Origin: an uncultured Fretibacterium sp.
GTDB lineage: Bacteria; Synergistota; Synergistia; Synergistales; Aminobacteriaceae
Reading direction: 5' to 3'
NCBI GenBank assembly: GCA_946186205.1
Contig: CAMHMH010000007.1
Coordinates: forward strand, 62,001-126,000
DNA length: 64,000 nucleotides
Below, piece after piece: positions 1 to 7,785 of this stretch. Position numbers and translations under genes: made by a program. How positions within the stretch are numbered: the stretch's first letter is position 1; every line of letters starts with the position of its first letter. The notes beneath the pieces were generated by a model, which saw nothing but the letters and a program-made list of their open reading frames with translations, made no database searches and was not told where the DNA came from.

Positions 1-2
1 TG

Positions 3-254
3 CCGGAAGAAAACAAGCGGGAATGGCTTGACCTTGTGTGCAGCATTCTCACAACAGCAAGCGCGAATCATGACTCAGTTGTCGATGCAGTACACAATGT
101 AGAGTTCCGCGACTTTGAGGACAACTTGCAGGACTGTTGCGCCGTCAGTGCCGGATGCGATTATATTGTTACGGGAAATGTGAAAGACTATGAGCGCAGC
201 AGCATCAAAGCCGTAACTCCTATTGAATTAGTGCAGATCGTGAAAGGCAGGTAA
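3..254 (+). CDS. PIN-domain protein, C-terminal part (cut by window start)
   Basis: Partial gene: the frame is open from the first bases, so the real start lies outside the window. The visible 83 residues match the C-terminal half of PIN-domain ribonucleases (VapC-like). They show an acidic DFED stretch followed by an alternating 'CDYIVTGN' strand and a 'TPIELV' end, the arrangement around the last conserved aspartates of the fold. PIN proteins are Mg2+-dependent RNases, usually the toxin of a toxin-antitoxin pair. No antitoxin is visible downstream, so one would have to lie upstream. Family call is moderately sure; a toxin role is inference. Confidence 0.7.
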   Translation, partial: PEENKREWLDLVCSILTTASANHDSVVDAVHNVEFRDFEDNLQDCCAVSAGCDYIVTGNVKDYERSSIKAVTPIELVQIVKGR

Positions 255-262
255 TCTCATAA

Positions 263-442
263 ACATTCCCGCTTGACAAAATTATTCACATTTCAGCAGC
301 AGAAGCAGCCGCATCAGCCGCAGCACTCTCACAGTTACCCGGAGCAGACAACGCAGCAAACGCCGCAAGCATGGCAGCTCTCGTTGAGTATGTCGGGTGG
401 GACGTTGCAGAAAATTTTGAACGACAGAGATTCGCAAGGTAG
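263..442 (+). pseudogene. Ala-rich open stretch without a good start, probable gene remnant
   Basis: This stretch between the PIN gene and the convergent manA gene stays open for 59 codons and ends in TAG. It encodes an alanine-rich helix followed by a more protein-like tail (VEYVGWDVAENFE). The only ATG, at about 371, would give a peptide of about 23 residues, and no ribosome-binding site precedes it. I recognise no family. It is best read as the 3' remnant of a decayed gene, or as chance. Confidence 0.2.
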
Positions 443-500
443 AAAATAAAATCACGCTGAAAGGAGAATCGTTATCCCCCCTCAGCGACTCAATACATCA

Positions 501-1430
501 TCATTCAGACGTAGCAAGAATCAACGCATTACCCTCAAACGCATAATCATATTCACAGTCAGACGGCACAAAAATATTGCTTCCCTTCACAAGCTCACAT
601 GCAAAATCACAGCACCTGAAAACGCATTCACCCTCAATGCATATCATGAACCTGAAGCCCTCACCGTTTGTATTTCCCGTGAAAGGAGCGCGAATCTTTT
701 CGGCGTGAAACTTTGAGCAGCTCACAATCACATTACCCCCTCGGCCCGGAGGCGTTATCGTTAAAGGAAATGTATTCGTTACGTCAAGTGCCTTCTTTAT
801 GTGAAGCTCCCTCGGTTTTCCGTCCGCGCCTAACCTCCCGTAATCGTAAACCCTGTACGTTATGTTGCTGTTCTCTTGTATCTCCGCTAACGTTATCCCC
901 GCTCCTATTGCGTGAATCGTCCCCGCTGGTATGAAGAACGTATCACCGTCATTGACATAAACTTTCCGCAGCATTTCCGTCAGTGTCTCGTCGATTATTG
1001 CGCGCTCAAATTCACGCCTCGTTACGTTTCTGTTAAAGCCTAAGTATATATATGCTCCTTCCTCATGGCCGAGTATGTACCAAGCCTCAATTTTTCCCCG
1101 GCTATGTTCGACTCTCCTCGCGTATTCCGTGAACGGGTGAACCTGAATCGAAAGGGGACTCGCCGAATCTATCAGCTTGATCATAATCGGGAATGTGTCT
1201 TCAGGCTTGAAAGTTTTTGAGACGACCGCAGGAAACTTTTTCACGGCCTCAGAAAGAGTCAGCCCGCTCAATTCACCGTCAAGAATGATATTATCCCCGT
1301 CAGGATGTGAGGCAAGCTCCCAGCTCTCAGCAAGCGATTCAGAATCGGGAGTCTTGCCCCATGATGTGATTAAATTTTTGCCGCCCCAGATGTAATTTTT
1401 GTAAACCGGCTTCAGTCTGAACGGCAGCAT
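501..1430 (-). CDS. manA: Mannose-6-phosphate isomerase, class I type
   Basis: Interconverts mannose-6-phosphate and fructose-6-phosphate in the cytoplasm, feeding GDP-mannose and surface sugar synthesis. The 309-residue protein has the short-form type I PMI cupin fold. Zn ligands are visible as Q96 and H98 (SIQVHP), E115 (KIEAWY) and H173 (PAGTIHAIG), followed by the conserved EIQENSN block and YRVYDYGR near 183-199. Length fits the Bacillus-type short enzymes. It starts 1 bp after the alr stop, so the two genes are very likely translationally coupled, although their pathways are unrelated. Confidence 0.93.
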   Translation of the reverse strand: MLPFRLKPVYKNYIWGGKNLITSWGKTPDSESLAESWELASHPDGDNIILDGELSGLTLSEAVKKFPAVVSKTFKPEDTFPIMIKLIDSASPLSIQVHPFTEYARRVEHSRGKIEAWYILGHEEGAYIYLGFNRNVTRREFERAIIDETLTEMLRKVYVNDGDTFFIPAGTIHAIGAGITLAEIQENSNITYRVYDYGRLGADGKPRELHIKKALDVTNTFPLTITPPGRGGNVIVSCSKFHAEKIRAPFTGNTNGEGFRFMICIEGECVFRCCDFACELVKGSNIFVPSDCEYDYAFEGNALILATSE

Positions 1431-1431
1431 T

Positions 1432-2598
1432 TTATACAGTCATTTTCCCTTCATTGATATAGACTCTTGGGACTCTCGCTGAAGGACTGCAAACAATCTC
1501 ATGTATTATCGTCCCGGCATTTTTCGCGGCAATCGGAGCTAATTCACCGTCAAGAATTATTGCGACATCCCCGGCCTTAACGTTAGGGACATCAGTAACA
1601 TCTATCATCATCATGTCCATGCACACGCGACCCAGCACAGGACACGCCGCCCCGTGAATCTTAACGCCGTAATTGTTCGACAGCATCCGGTGCACTCCGT
1701 CAGCATATCCCGCAGGCAATACAGCGATAACCGAGTCGCGCTTAAGTGTGTACGTTCTCCCGTAGCTTATTGTCGTTCCTGCCGGGAGTCTTCTTACTGC
1801 TGTAATTCTGCTCTTCACTGTCATGACCGGCTGAAGTCCTAAGCTGCTTCCCTCGTTGCCTGTTTCTGTTGACGCATAGCCGTAAAGAACGAGTCCGAAC
1901 CTGCCCATGTCCAAATGTGCGTCAGGGTAATCGATGACTCCTACAGAAGCAGCAGAGTGCACGATCTCGAAATCGCGTCCCATCTTGTGAAGATAATCGC
2001 GAGCCTCAAGAAGCCGGGTTAATTGTCCGCGTGTATATTCCGAGTCTCCGTCAGCCGCCGCGAAGTGTGTGAACATTCCTTCAGCATAAAGCCCGGGCAT
2101 GTTGCAGACATCAAAAATTTCACGCGCTGTAGACTCTTTAGCGTTATCATCATCAGGCCAGTAGAAACCCGTCCGGCTCATTCCCGTATCAACTTTGATG
2201 TGAATGCGTATTGATTTGTCGTTTGAGGCCGCGTAATCTGAGAGTGCCTTTGCGTTTTGTGAGTCGCCTACAGCCTGAGTGATTCTGAAATCGGCCATGA
2301 GGGGAGCGAGATCGGGAGTCGTTTGTCCGAGACACAATATCGGGATTGTGATTCCGTTCTTGCGGAGTTCGACTCCTTCCGGGACTGTTGCGACCGCGAG
2401 CCAGTCAGCTCCGCATTCCTGCAATTTTCTGGCGCATTGAGTCATGCCGTGTCCGTATGCGTTTGCTTTGACGACTCCGAGAAATTTTGCTGACGGTGTG
2501 AGATGAGTCCTCAGAATTTTTGCGTTGTTAGCAAGCAAGTCAAGATTTATTTCCGCCCATGTGCGTGAAAATGCGAGTGCCAAATCTGTAATTGCCAT
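1432..2598 (-). CDS. alr: Alanine racemase
   Basis: PLP-dependent interconversion of L- and D-alanine for peptidoglycan. From the ATG at 2598 the protein is 388 residues, the normal size. K44 in VVKANAYGHG is the PLP lysine, and Y279 in ISYGRTYTL is the second catalytic base. The frame is open further upstream to 2685, but those 29 extra residues are unlike the family. An AGGAG ribosome-binding site sits 9 bases before the ATG at 2598, so that start is preferred. First gene of an alr-manA pair. Confidence 0.95.
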   Translation of the reverse strand: MAITDLALAFSRTWAEINLDLLANNAKILRTHLTPSAKFLGVVKANAYGHGMTQCARKLQECGADWLAVATVPEGVELRKNGITIPILCLGQTTPDLAPLMADFRITQAVGDSQNAKALSDYAASNDKSIRIHIKVDTGMSRTGFYWPDDDNAKESTAREIFDVCNMPGLYAEGMFTHFAAADGDSEYTRGQLTRLLEARDYLHKMGRDFEIVHSAASVGVIDYPDAHLDMGRFGLVLYGYASTETGNEGSSLGLQPVMTVKSRITAVRRLPAGTTISYGRTYTLKRDSVIAVLPAGYADGVHRMLSNNYGVKIHGAACPVLGRVCMDMMMIDVTDVPNVKAGDVAIILDGELAPIAAKNAGTIIHEIVCSPSARVPRVYINEGKMTV

Positions 2599-2743
2599 TT
2601 TTATTTTTTCTCCTTGGATTTTATGAGGGATATTATATCTATACTGCAAAATTTGAGTCATGTTTTTCATTTCAGCAAAAATCACACATAAGGATAAGCA
2701 ATAATACTGTTGAATTTAGGGGGGGGGGCATAACATAGAATAA

Positions 2744-4324
2744 TTGATACTTTATGTGTTAAGGGGGGCAATCACAATCGCAAACGAAAATAAATCACGG
2801 GCAGCAGAGAATATAGCAGTCGCTGAAGCCTCGCGGGAAATTATACAGCGTTACGGGGAAGCGGGGCGGGAATTTGTGAAGGCGTATTCAGGCTTTGACG
2901 ATGAAACAGGCCGGAACTTGAAGAGAAGCCTTGAAGGAATCTCAGATTACAAAGTCAATCCCAATAATGAATATACTAATCTTAGATCTCAGTCTGGGTT
3001 CTCGGCTGAAGTTCTCGACACGGCGCGCAAAAATTCAGATGCGATTATTCGCGGCGACTCTTCGAGGGCAGTTAGGACAGATGATTTGACTCGGCATACA
3101 GACTCAAGGTTCGGTGAAATCGGCGGGACTAATGACCAGTTATATGATCAGGCTGTAATCAGAGACGGAAGAATCGCAGAAGCCTCACAGTTTAAGTTTA
3201 TCGGCAGGAATGCGAAAAAGGCACTGGGAAAATTAGCCGAAAAGAGATTCAGGAAGTATCTTGACGCTGACGCAAAAATTACGGTACCTTCAGATTATTT
3301 TGACGGCATAAGGGAAGAGGCGGGGCGGAAAATATCAGAGCTTCAGACTCAGAAAGCCAGAGCATTAACGGGAGGAGACCGGGCAAAGGCAGAAGATCTT
3401 GACGAAAAAATCAGGTGTTACGAGAAAATCCGCAGAAATCTCCGCAAAAGCAGTCTCACGAATGAAGAAGCAATGAACGCGCGTGTGAATCCATTAATGA
3501 CGACAGCAAAAGAGATCGCCGGAGTGAGTCATCAAGCGGGCATTCATGGCGCGAAATTTGGAGCGGGAATCTCCGGGGGAGTCTCTGCCGTCCGCAATAT
3601 ATGCGCAGTGATTTCGGGGGAAAAAGATTTCAGCGATGCCGCAATCGATGTTGTTTACGACACAGGAACAGGGGCGGTGCTCGGTTACGTCTCAAATTTC
3701 GGAGTGAGTGCGCTTACAGGAGTGATGAAAAATTCTGCAAGCGGTCTCATGAGGTCAATAGCAAAAACGAATCTCCCGGCACAAATTGCGACAGGAGTTC
3801 TTGAGGCGGGAAAAACATTGCTTCGTTTTGCGTCAGGAGAGATTGACGGCGTTGAATGCCTTGAGGAATTAGGCGAAAAGGGAGCTGGAATGACAAGCGC
3901 GGCCATGTTCGCGGGATATGGGCAGATGCTGATTCCGATTCCTGTTGTGGGTGCTATTGCGGGGTCAATGATAGGCTATGCGCTTTCGGGTGCGCTGTAC
4001 GGAAAACTGAAGGAGTCTTTGAACGCGGCAAAACTTGCGCATGAGGAGCAACTCAGAGTCGAGCGTGAATGTGAAGAGGCCGTGAAGGAGATTCGTAAAT
4101 TCCGGGCAGAAATGGAGTCGCTGATTTCGGAGTATCTCACGAGTCATATTACGGCGTTTCATTCAGCGTTCGGAGTTATGAATGAGGCTTTAGCGGTCGG
4201 TGATGCTGACGGATTCATATCGGGCGCGAATATGATCACTCAGAAATTGGGTGGCAATGTTCAGTTCAGAAACATGCGGGAATTTGACTCGCTCATGGAC
4301 AGCGATGAAGCGTTTGTATTGTAA
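2744..4324 (+). CDS. Unrecognised protein with glycine-rich hydrophobic core, first gene of a three-gene module
   Basis: I cannot assign a family. The N-terminal two thirds are charged and helical, with short coiled-coil-like stretches around residues 185-225. Residues about 255-420 are rich in Gly/Ala and contain several hydrophobic segments (around AGISGGV, DTGTGAVLGYVS, GYGQMLIPIPVVGAIAGSMIGYALSGALYG), resembling glycine-zipper membrane-inserting proteins. A charged helical C-terminus follows. There is no signal peptide. The start is uncertain: TTG at 2744 and GTG at 2756 are in frame but poorly placed, whereas AAGGGGGG at 2761-2768 is ideally spaced from an in-frame ATC at 2777. It is followed after 16 bp by two genes on the same strand with strong ribosome-binding sites. 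A membrane-active or toxin-like role is only inference. Confidence 0.85.
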   Translation: MILYVLRGAITIANENKSRAAENIAVAEASREIIQRYGEAGREFVKAYSGFDDETGRNLKRSLEGISDYKVNPNNEYTNLRSQSGFSAEVLDTARKNSDAIIRGDSSRAVRTDDLTRHTDSRFGEIGGTNDQLYDQAVIRDGRIAEASQFKFIGRNAKKALGKLAEKRFRKYLDADAKITVPSDYFDGIREEAGRKISELQTQKARALTGGDRAKAEDLDEKIRCYEKIRRNLRKSSLTNEEAMNARVNPLMTTAKEIAGVSHQAGIHGAKFGAGISGGVSAVRNICAVISGEKDFSDAAIDVVYDTGTGAVLGYVSNFGVSALTGVMKNSASGLMRSIAKTNLPAQIATGVLEAGKTLLRFASGEIDGVECLEELGEKGAGMTSAAMFAGYGQMLIPIPVVGAIAGSMIGYALSGALYGKLKESLNAAKLAHEEQLRVERECEEAVKEIRKFRAEMESLISEYLTSHITAFHSAFGVMNEALAVGDADGFISGANMITQKLGGNVQFRNMREFDSLMDSDEAFVL

Positions 4325-4340
4325 TGGGAGGTGAAAATTC

Positions 4341-4733
4341 ATGAATGTATCAGTCTCAAGTGTCAGCGGTCAGAGTTCGGCAAGCTGGGAAACAGTAAGA
4401 GAGATTATCCAGAATCCCGATCAGTTCAGCAGCAGTCATAACATCAACGCGATTATAGAGAGTCTCAGCAAAAATATGAGCTGCTGGGATGATGAGCAGC
4501 GCGGGAAGGAACGCAGGCAGGCTTTGTGGGTCATTGCGATAGTGCTTTTTGTTTACGGCTGGGACAACTCACAGAACAGGCAGAGGGTCATTAACACTAT
4601 GTATGAATGGAAAATTGATCAGGCAATATTCTATGAGCTGAAAGACACAGCAGAAACTTACAGCATGATTTACAGTGAGGATGACAAGCGCAGCATTGAC
4701 AAGAGCATCAACGACTTAATCGAATTGGGATAA
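4341..4733 (+). CDS. Small protein of unknown function, second gene of the module
   Basis: 130 residues, with a GGGAGGTG ribosome-binding site before the ATG. The first 60 residues are polar and rich in Ser/Asn/Gln. One hydrophobic segment (about 64-75, ALWVIAIVLFVYGW) could be a single membrane anchor or a buried helix. The acidic, Tyr-rich C-terminus looks helical. No catalytic motif is visible and I do not recognise a family. It lies between two glycine-rich membrane-active-looking proteins, so an accessory, chaperone or immunity-type role is possible but unproven. Confidence 0.8.
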   Translation: MNVSVSSVSGQSSASWETVREIIQNPDQFSSSHNINAIIESLSKNMSCWDDEQRGKERRQALWVIAIVLFVYGWDNSQNRQRVINTMYEWKIDQAIFYELKDTAETYSMIYSEDDKRSIDKSINDLIELG

Positions 4734-4747
4734 AAGGAGGAATAATT

Positions 4748-5743
4748 ATGCCATTGCCGTTATTAGCGTGGGCGGCTATTGCCCTTGGCGGAGCCGGTGT
4801 AGTCAAGACGATTGACGCGGCTGTAGACAACGACAACGCCAAAGAGATCAACAAAGACGCAGGAAGGATAGTAGACGAGGCAAAAGCTAGGATTAACGCC
4901 AGCAAGGACGCAAGCGGGGAAGCATTGAAGGCAGTCGGAGCAAAAAAAGTATACGTTCTCGACAACGGGATAAAGAGATTTCTTGACCTTTTCACGCAAT
5001 TGAAGAATGTAGACTTCAGGAACACGCCCGGGCTTGAGGAGTTCTCAAAGTTCAGGATAGACGCGCAGGACTTGAGGGGACTCCGTGAGATGAGCAGCCT
5101 TGCCAGATCATTTGCCAGCGGGACAGCAACGGGTACGGTAGCGGGAGCTTTGACGGCTTTCGGTGCTTACAGCGGGGTTATGGCTCTCGGCACTGCCTCA
5201 ACTGGGGCGGCTATTTCGGGCTTGGCGGGAGCGGCGGCGACTAATGCGACTCTTGCGTGGCTCGGAGGCGGGAGTCTCGCGGCGGGCGGTCTGGGCATGG
5301 CCGGGGGAGCAATGGTGCTAGGCGGACTCGTGGCGGCTCCTGCTCTTGCTGTCTTGGGTCTGTTCATGGGTTCGAGCGCGAAAAAGAATCTCAGCAACGC
5401 GCGCAGCAATCTTGCAGAGGCAAAGAAATTCCGCGAGGAGATGAACACGGCTGCGACTCTCTGCAACGGAATCAGGCGCAGGGCGTATATGTTCGAGCGT
5501 CTGTTAATGAGGCTGGATGTATTACTCAACAGCGCAAATAATGGACTTCATTCGGCAATCAACACTTACGGAACTGACTACAGATATTTTTCACAAGACG
5601 CAAAAAAGACTGTCGGAGTCGCTGCATCTCTCGCAAAAGCCGTGAAAACGATTCTCGACACTCCCATATTGACAGAAGACGGCAGACTCACTCCCGAATC
5701 ACTGAGCAAAGCAAACGAAATACGCGCCTCATTACCAGCATAA
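4748..5743 (+). CDS. Glycine/alanine-zipper membrane protein of unknown function, third gene of the module
   Basis: 331 residues, with a textbook AAAGGAGG ribosome-binding site. It opens with a hydrophobic segment (LPLLAWAAIALGGAGVV). A charged region follows, then a long Gly/Ala-rich hydrophobic block at about 120-220 with repeated small-xxx-small spacing, able to form two to four packed membrane helices. The C-terminal 110 residues are helical and basic, without membrane segments. This is a composition seen in pore-forming or membrane-remodelling proteins, but I recognise no named family. It closes the module; a hairpin follows directly after the stop. Confidence 0.85.
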   Translation: MPLPLLAWAAIALGGAGVVKTIDAAVDNDNAKEINKDAGRIVDEAKARINASKDASGEALKAVGAKKVYVLDNGIKRFLDLFTQLKNVDFRNTPGLEEFSKFRIDAQDLRGLREMSSLARSFASGTATGTVAGALTAFGAYSGVMALGTASTGAAISGLAGAAATNATLAWLGGGSLAAGGLGMAGGAMVLGGLVAAPALAVLGLFMGSSAKKNLSNARSNLAEAKKFREEMNTAATLCNGIRRRAYMFERLLMRLDVLLNSANNGLHSAINTYGTDYRYFSQDAKKTVGVAASLAKAVKTILDTPILTEDGRLTPESLSKANEIRASLPA

Positions 5744-5783
5744 AAAAATTTCCCCGCCGGTTTTGCTGACGGGGATTTGTTTC
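5743..5783. terminator. Bidirectional intrinsic terminator
   Basis: The arms TCCCCG (5751-5756) and CGGGGA (5770-5775) form a hairpin. It is flanked by an A-run on the left and a T-rich stretch on the right, so it can serve both the + strand three-gene module and the convergent GH13 gene. Confidence 0.7.
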
Positions 5784-5789
5784 AGCCTT

Positions 5790-7640
5790 CTACATTTCAG
5801 CGAGTGCCCACAAGAATCCGTAAGGCTCAAGAGTGATTGTCCCGTCAGAATTTCCCGTGAACTTTTCGCCCGTAATCATATTGTGATACTCAAACATTCC
5901 CGCGAGATTCTCATTTGTCCTGAATGTCTGAGCCTTGCTGCTGAAGTTGAAGAACGCGAGCATTTTTTCTTTCTTTGTCTTTGCGCCCTCATAGCGTCCG
6001 ATTCCGAGCACCTGATTATTTCCCGTCTCAATCAGCCACGTGTCAGCCTCATTCGCAAAAACTGAATGACTGTCGCGCAAGGTTACAAGCTGACGTACTG
6101 CCCTGAAGATTTTGCCCTGTATTGTGTTCGGGTCATTTCGTTTCTCTGCGTCGTCCCAGTGGAAAGCCCCGCGGTGAACATATCTGCTGTCGGCGGCCTT
6201 GTCAGGGTCTTCGCTCTGGTGATAGCTGTAATCGTTGAGCTGCCCGATTTCGTCCCCGCTGTAAAGCACAGGTATACCGCTCTGTGTCAGCAGGAAAGCA
6301 TGAAGCATTATGTCGAGTTTCACGGCTGAGTCTTTGTCCTCTGATTCGAGTCCGCAAAGTGATGCCGTTGTACCGCACATTCTCGCATCGCCAAGTTCGG
6401 GAGCGTCGTTGTACGTCTCGCCCTTTGAAGGCGACCCGGCAAAATCACCCTTGAAGTAATCATTGAGATATTTCTTGTGCGCAACCTCATCAATTCCGAA
6501 CGAGCGCAGGAAGTCATAATCGAGTCCCCAGCCTATATCATCGTGGCAGCGCAGGTAGTTCAGAAACACATACTGCTTGGGAAGTGAGAACACGCTTTCG
6601 AGCTGGTGCTTCATGAGTCTTGTGTCCTGAGTCGCTACGGTGTGCCATGTGCTTGCCATTGTCGTAACGTTGTAGAGCATGTTGCATTCGGGCTTCTCTA
6701 CAGTGCCGAAATAGGGAACGACTTTTGACGGCTCCATGACAACCTCGCCGAGCAATAACGTACCGGGGCAGACGATTTCAGCGGCCATTCTCATAATGCG
6801 TACGAGTGTGTGAACCTGCGGGAGATTTCTGCAGTTCGTTCCGAGCGTCTTCCAGATATACGGCACTGCGTCAAGGCGAATGATGTCGATACCCTGATTG
6901 CACAGGTAAAGCATGTTCTCTGTCATGTCGTTGAACACAACCGGGTTGCGGTAATTCAAATCCCACTGGTACGGATAAAACGTAGTCATTACGACTTTGC
7001 CGGACTCGTTGTCGTACGTGAAATTTCCGGGGGCTGTTGTCGGAAAAACTTCCGGGAGATTCTGCTCAAACTGCCGGGGGATTTCCCAGTTGTCGAAGAA
7101 GAAATATCTGTCTTGAAACTCTTTCTCGCCTTTCTTAGCCCTCATTGCCCATTCGTGATCCTCGCTCGTGTGGTTCATGACAAAGTCAAGGCATACGCTT
7201 ATTCCGTGAGAGTGGCATTCCCTCGACAGGTCCGCAAGGTCTCCCATTGTACCCAAATCCGGCCTTACCCTGCGGAAATTTGAGACTGCATAGCCTCCGT
7301 CGCTCCTGCCTTTAGGGGTATCAAGAAGCGGCATCAAGTGCAAGTATGTTACTCCGCATTCCTGAATATAATCGAGGTGAGACTTAATGCCCTGAAGAGT
7401 TTTCGCGAAGCACTCGGTGTACATCATCATGCCGAGAATGTCATTGCCTGCATACCAGTCGGGGACTTCCGCGCGTGCCTCGTCAATGTCATGCTTGAGG
7501 TAAGCGGGGCGGTTCTCCCAGCACTTACGGAGCATTGAGCAGAAATAATCGAATGCCTGTTTGTCCTGCCCGTAAAGCTCAAAGTATAACCATTTCAGCT
7601 CGTCATAATGAAACGCGAGCCTGTCCTCAAAATTGTACAT
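5790..7640 (-). CDS. Amylosucrase-like GH13 glycoside hydrolase
   Basis: 616 residues, the size of GH13 subfamily 4 enzymes (amylosucrase, sucrose hydrolase), which split sucrose and either transfer glucose to a glucan or hydrolyse it. The barrel motifs are present in order: DFVMNHTS (152-159), GIDIIRLDAV with the nucleophile D257, LLGEV with the acid/base E299, and CHDDIGW with the stabiliser D368. The N-terminal helical region typical of amylosucrase is also present. There is no signal peptide, so it acts in the cytoplasm. An AGGAGG ribosome-binding site precedes the ATG. It stands alone between two terminators. Substrate (sucrose versus a related disaccharide) cannot be fixed from sequence alone. 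Confidence 0.88.
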   Translation of the reverse strand: MYNFEDRLAFHYDELKWLYFELYGQDKQAFDYFCSMLRKCWENRPAYLKHDIDEARAEVPDWYAGNDILGMMMYTECFAKTLQGIKSHLDYIQECGVTYLHLMPLLDTPKGRSDGGYAVSNFRRVRPDLGTMGDLADLSRECHSHGISVCLDFVMNHTSEDHEWAMRAKKGEKEFQDRYFFFDNWEIPRQFEQNLPEVFPTTAPGNFTYDNESGKVVMTTFYPYQWDLNYRNPVVFNDMTENMLYLCNQGIDIIRLDAVPYIWKTLGTNCRNLPQVHTLVRIMRMAAEIVCPGTLLLGEVVMEPSKVVPYFGTVEKPECNMLYNVTTMASTWHTVATQDTRLMKHQLESVFSLPKQYVFLNYLRCHDDIGWGLDYDFLRSFGIDEVAHKKYLNDYFKGDFAGSPSKGETYNDAPELGDARMCGTTASLCGLESEDKDSAVKLDIMLHAFLLTQSGIPVLYSGDEIGQLNDYSYHQSEDPDKAADSRYVHRGAFHWDDAEKRNDPNTIQGKIFRAVRQLVTLRDSHSVFANEADTWLIETGNNQVLGIGRYEGAKTKKEKMLAFFNFSSKAQTFRTNENLAGMFEYHNMITGEKFTGNSDGTITLEPYGFLWALAEM

Positions 7641-7724
7641 AAAGGTTTGAGCCTCCTTTTGTTTTTGTTGGGAAATAAGTGCGATAAGTATAGCAAAAAA
7701 TTGCGCGTGATGATTCGAGTCTGC

Positions 7725-7765
7725 AAAAAAAAATCCCCCTCACGCTCTCATGAAGGGGAAAAATT
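7725..7765 (-). terminator. Intrinsic terminator of the flagellar operon
   Basis: On the minus strand, the arms CCCCTTCA (complement of 7751-7758) and TGAGGGGG (complement of 7735-7742) form a stable hairpin followed by nine T residues. It lies about 20 bp beyond the flgE stop. Confidence 0.85.
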
Positions 7766-7785
7766 TTCTGCTTGTTATGTTGCTA

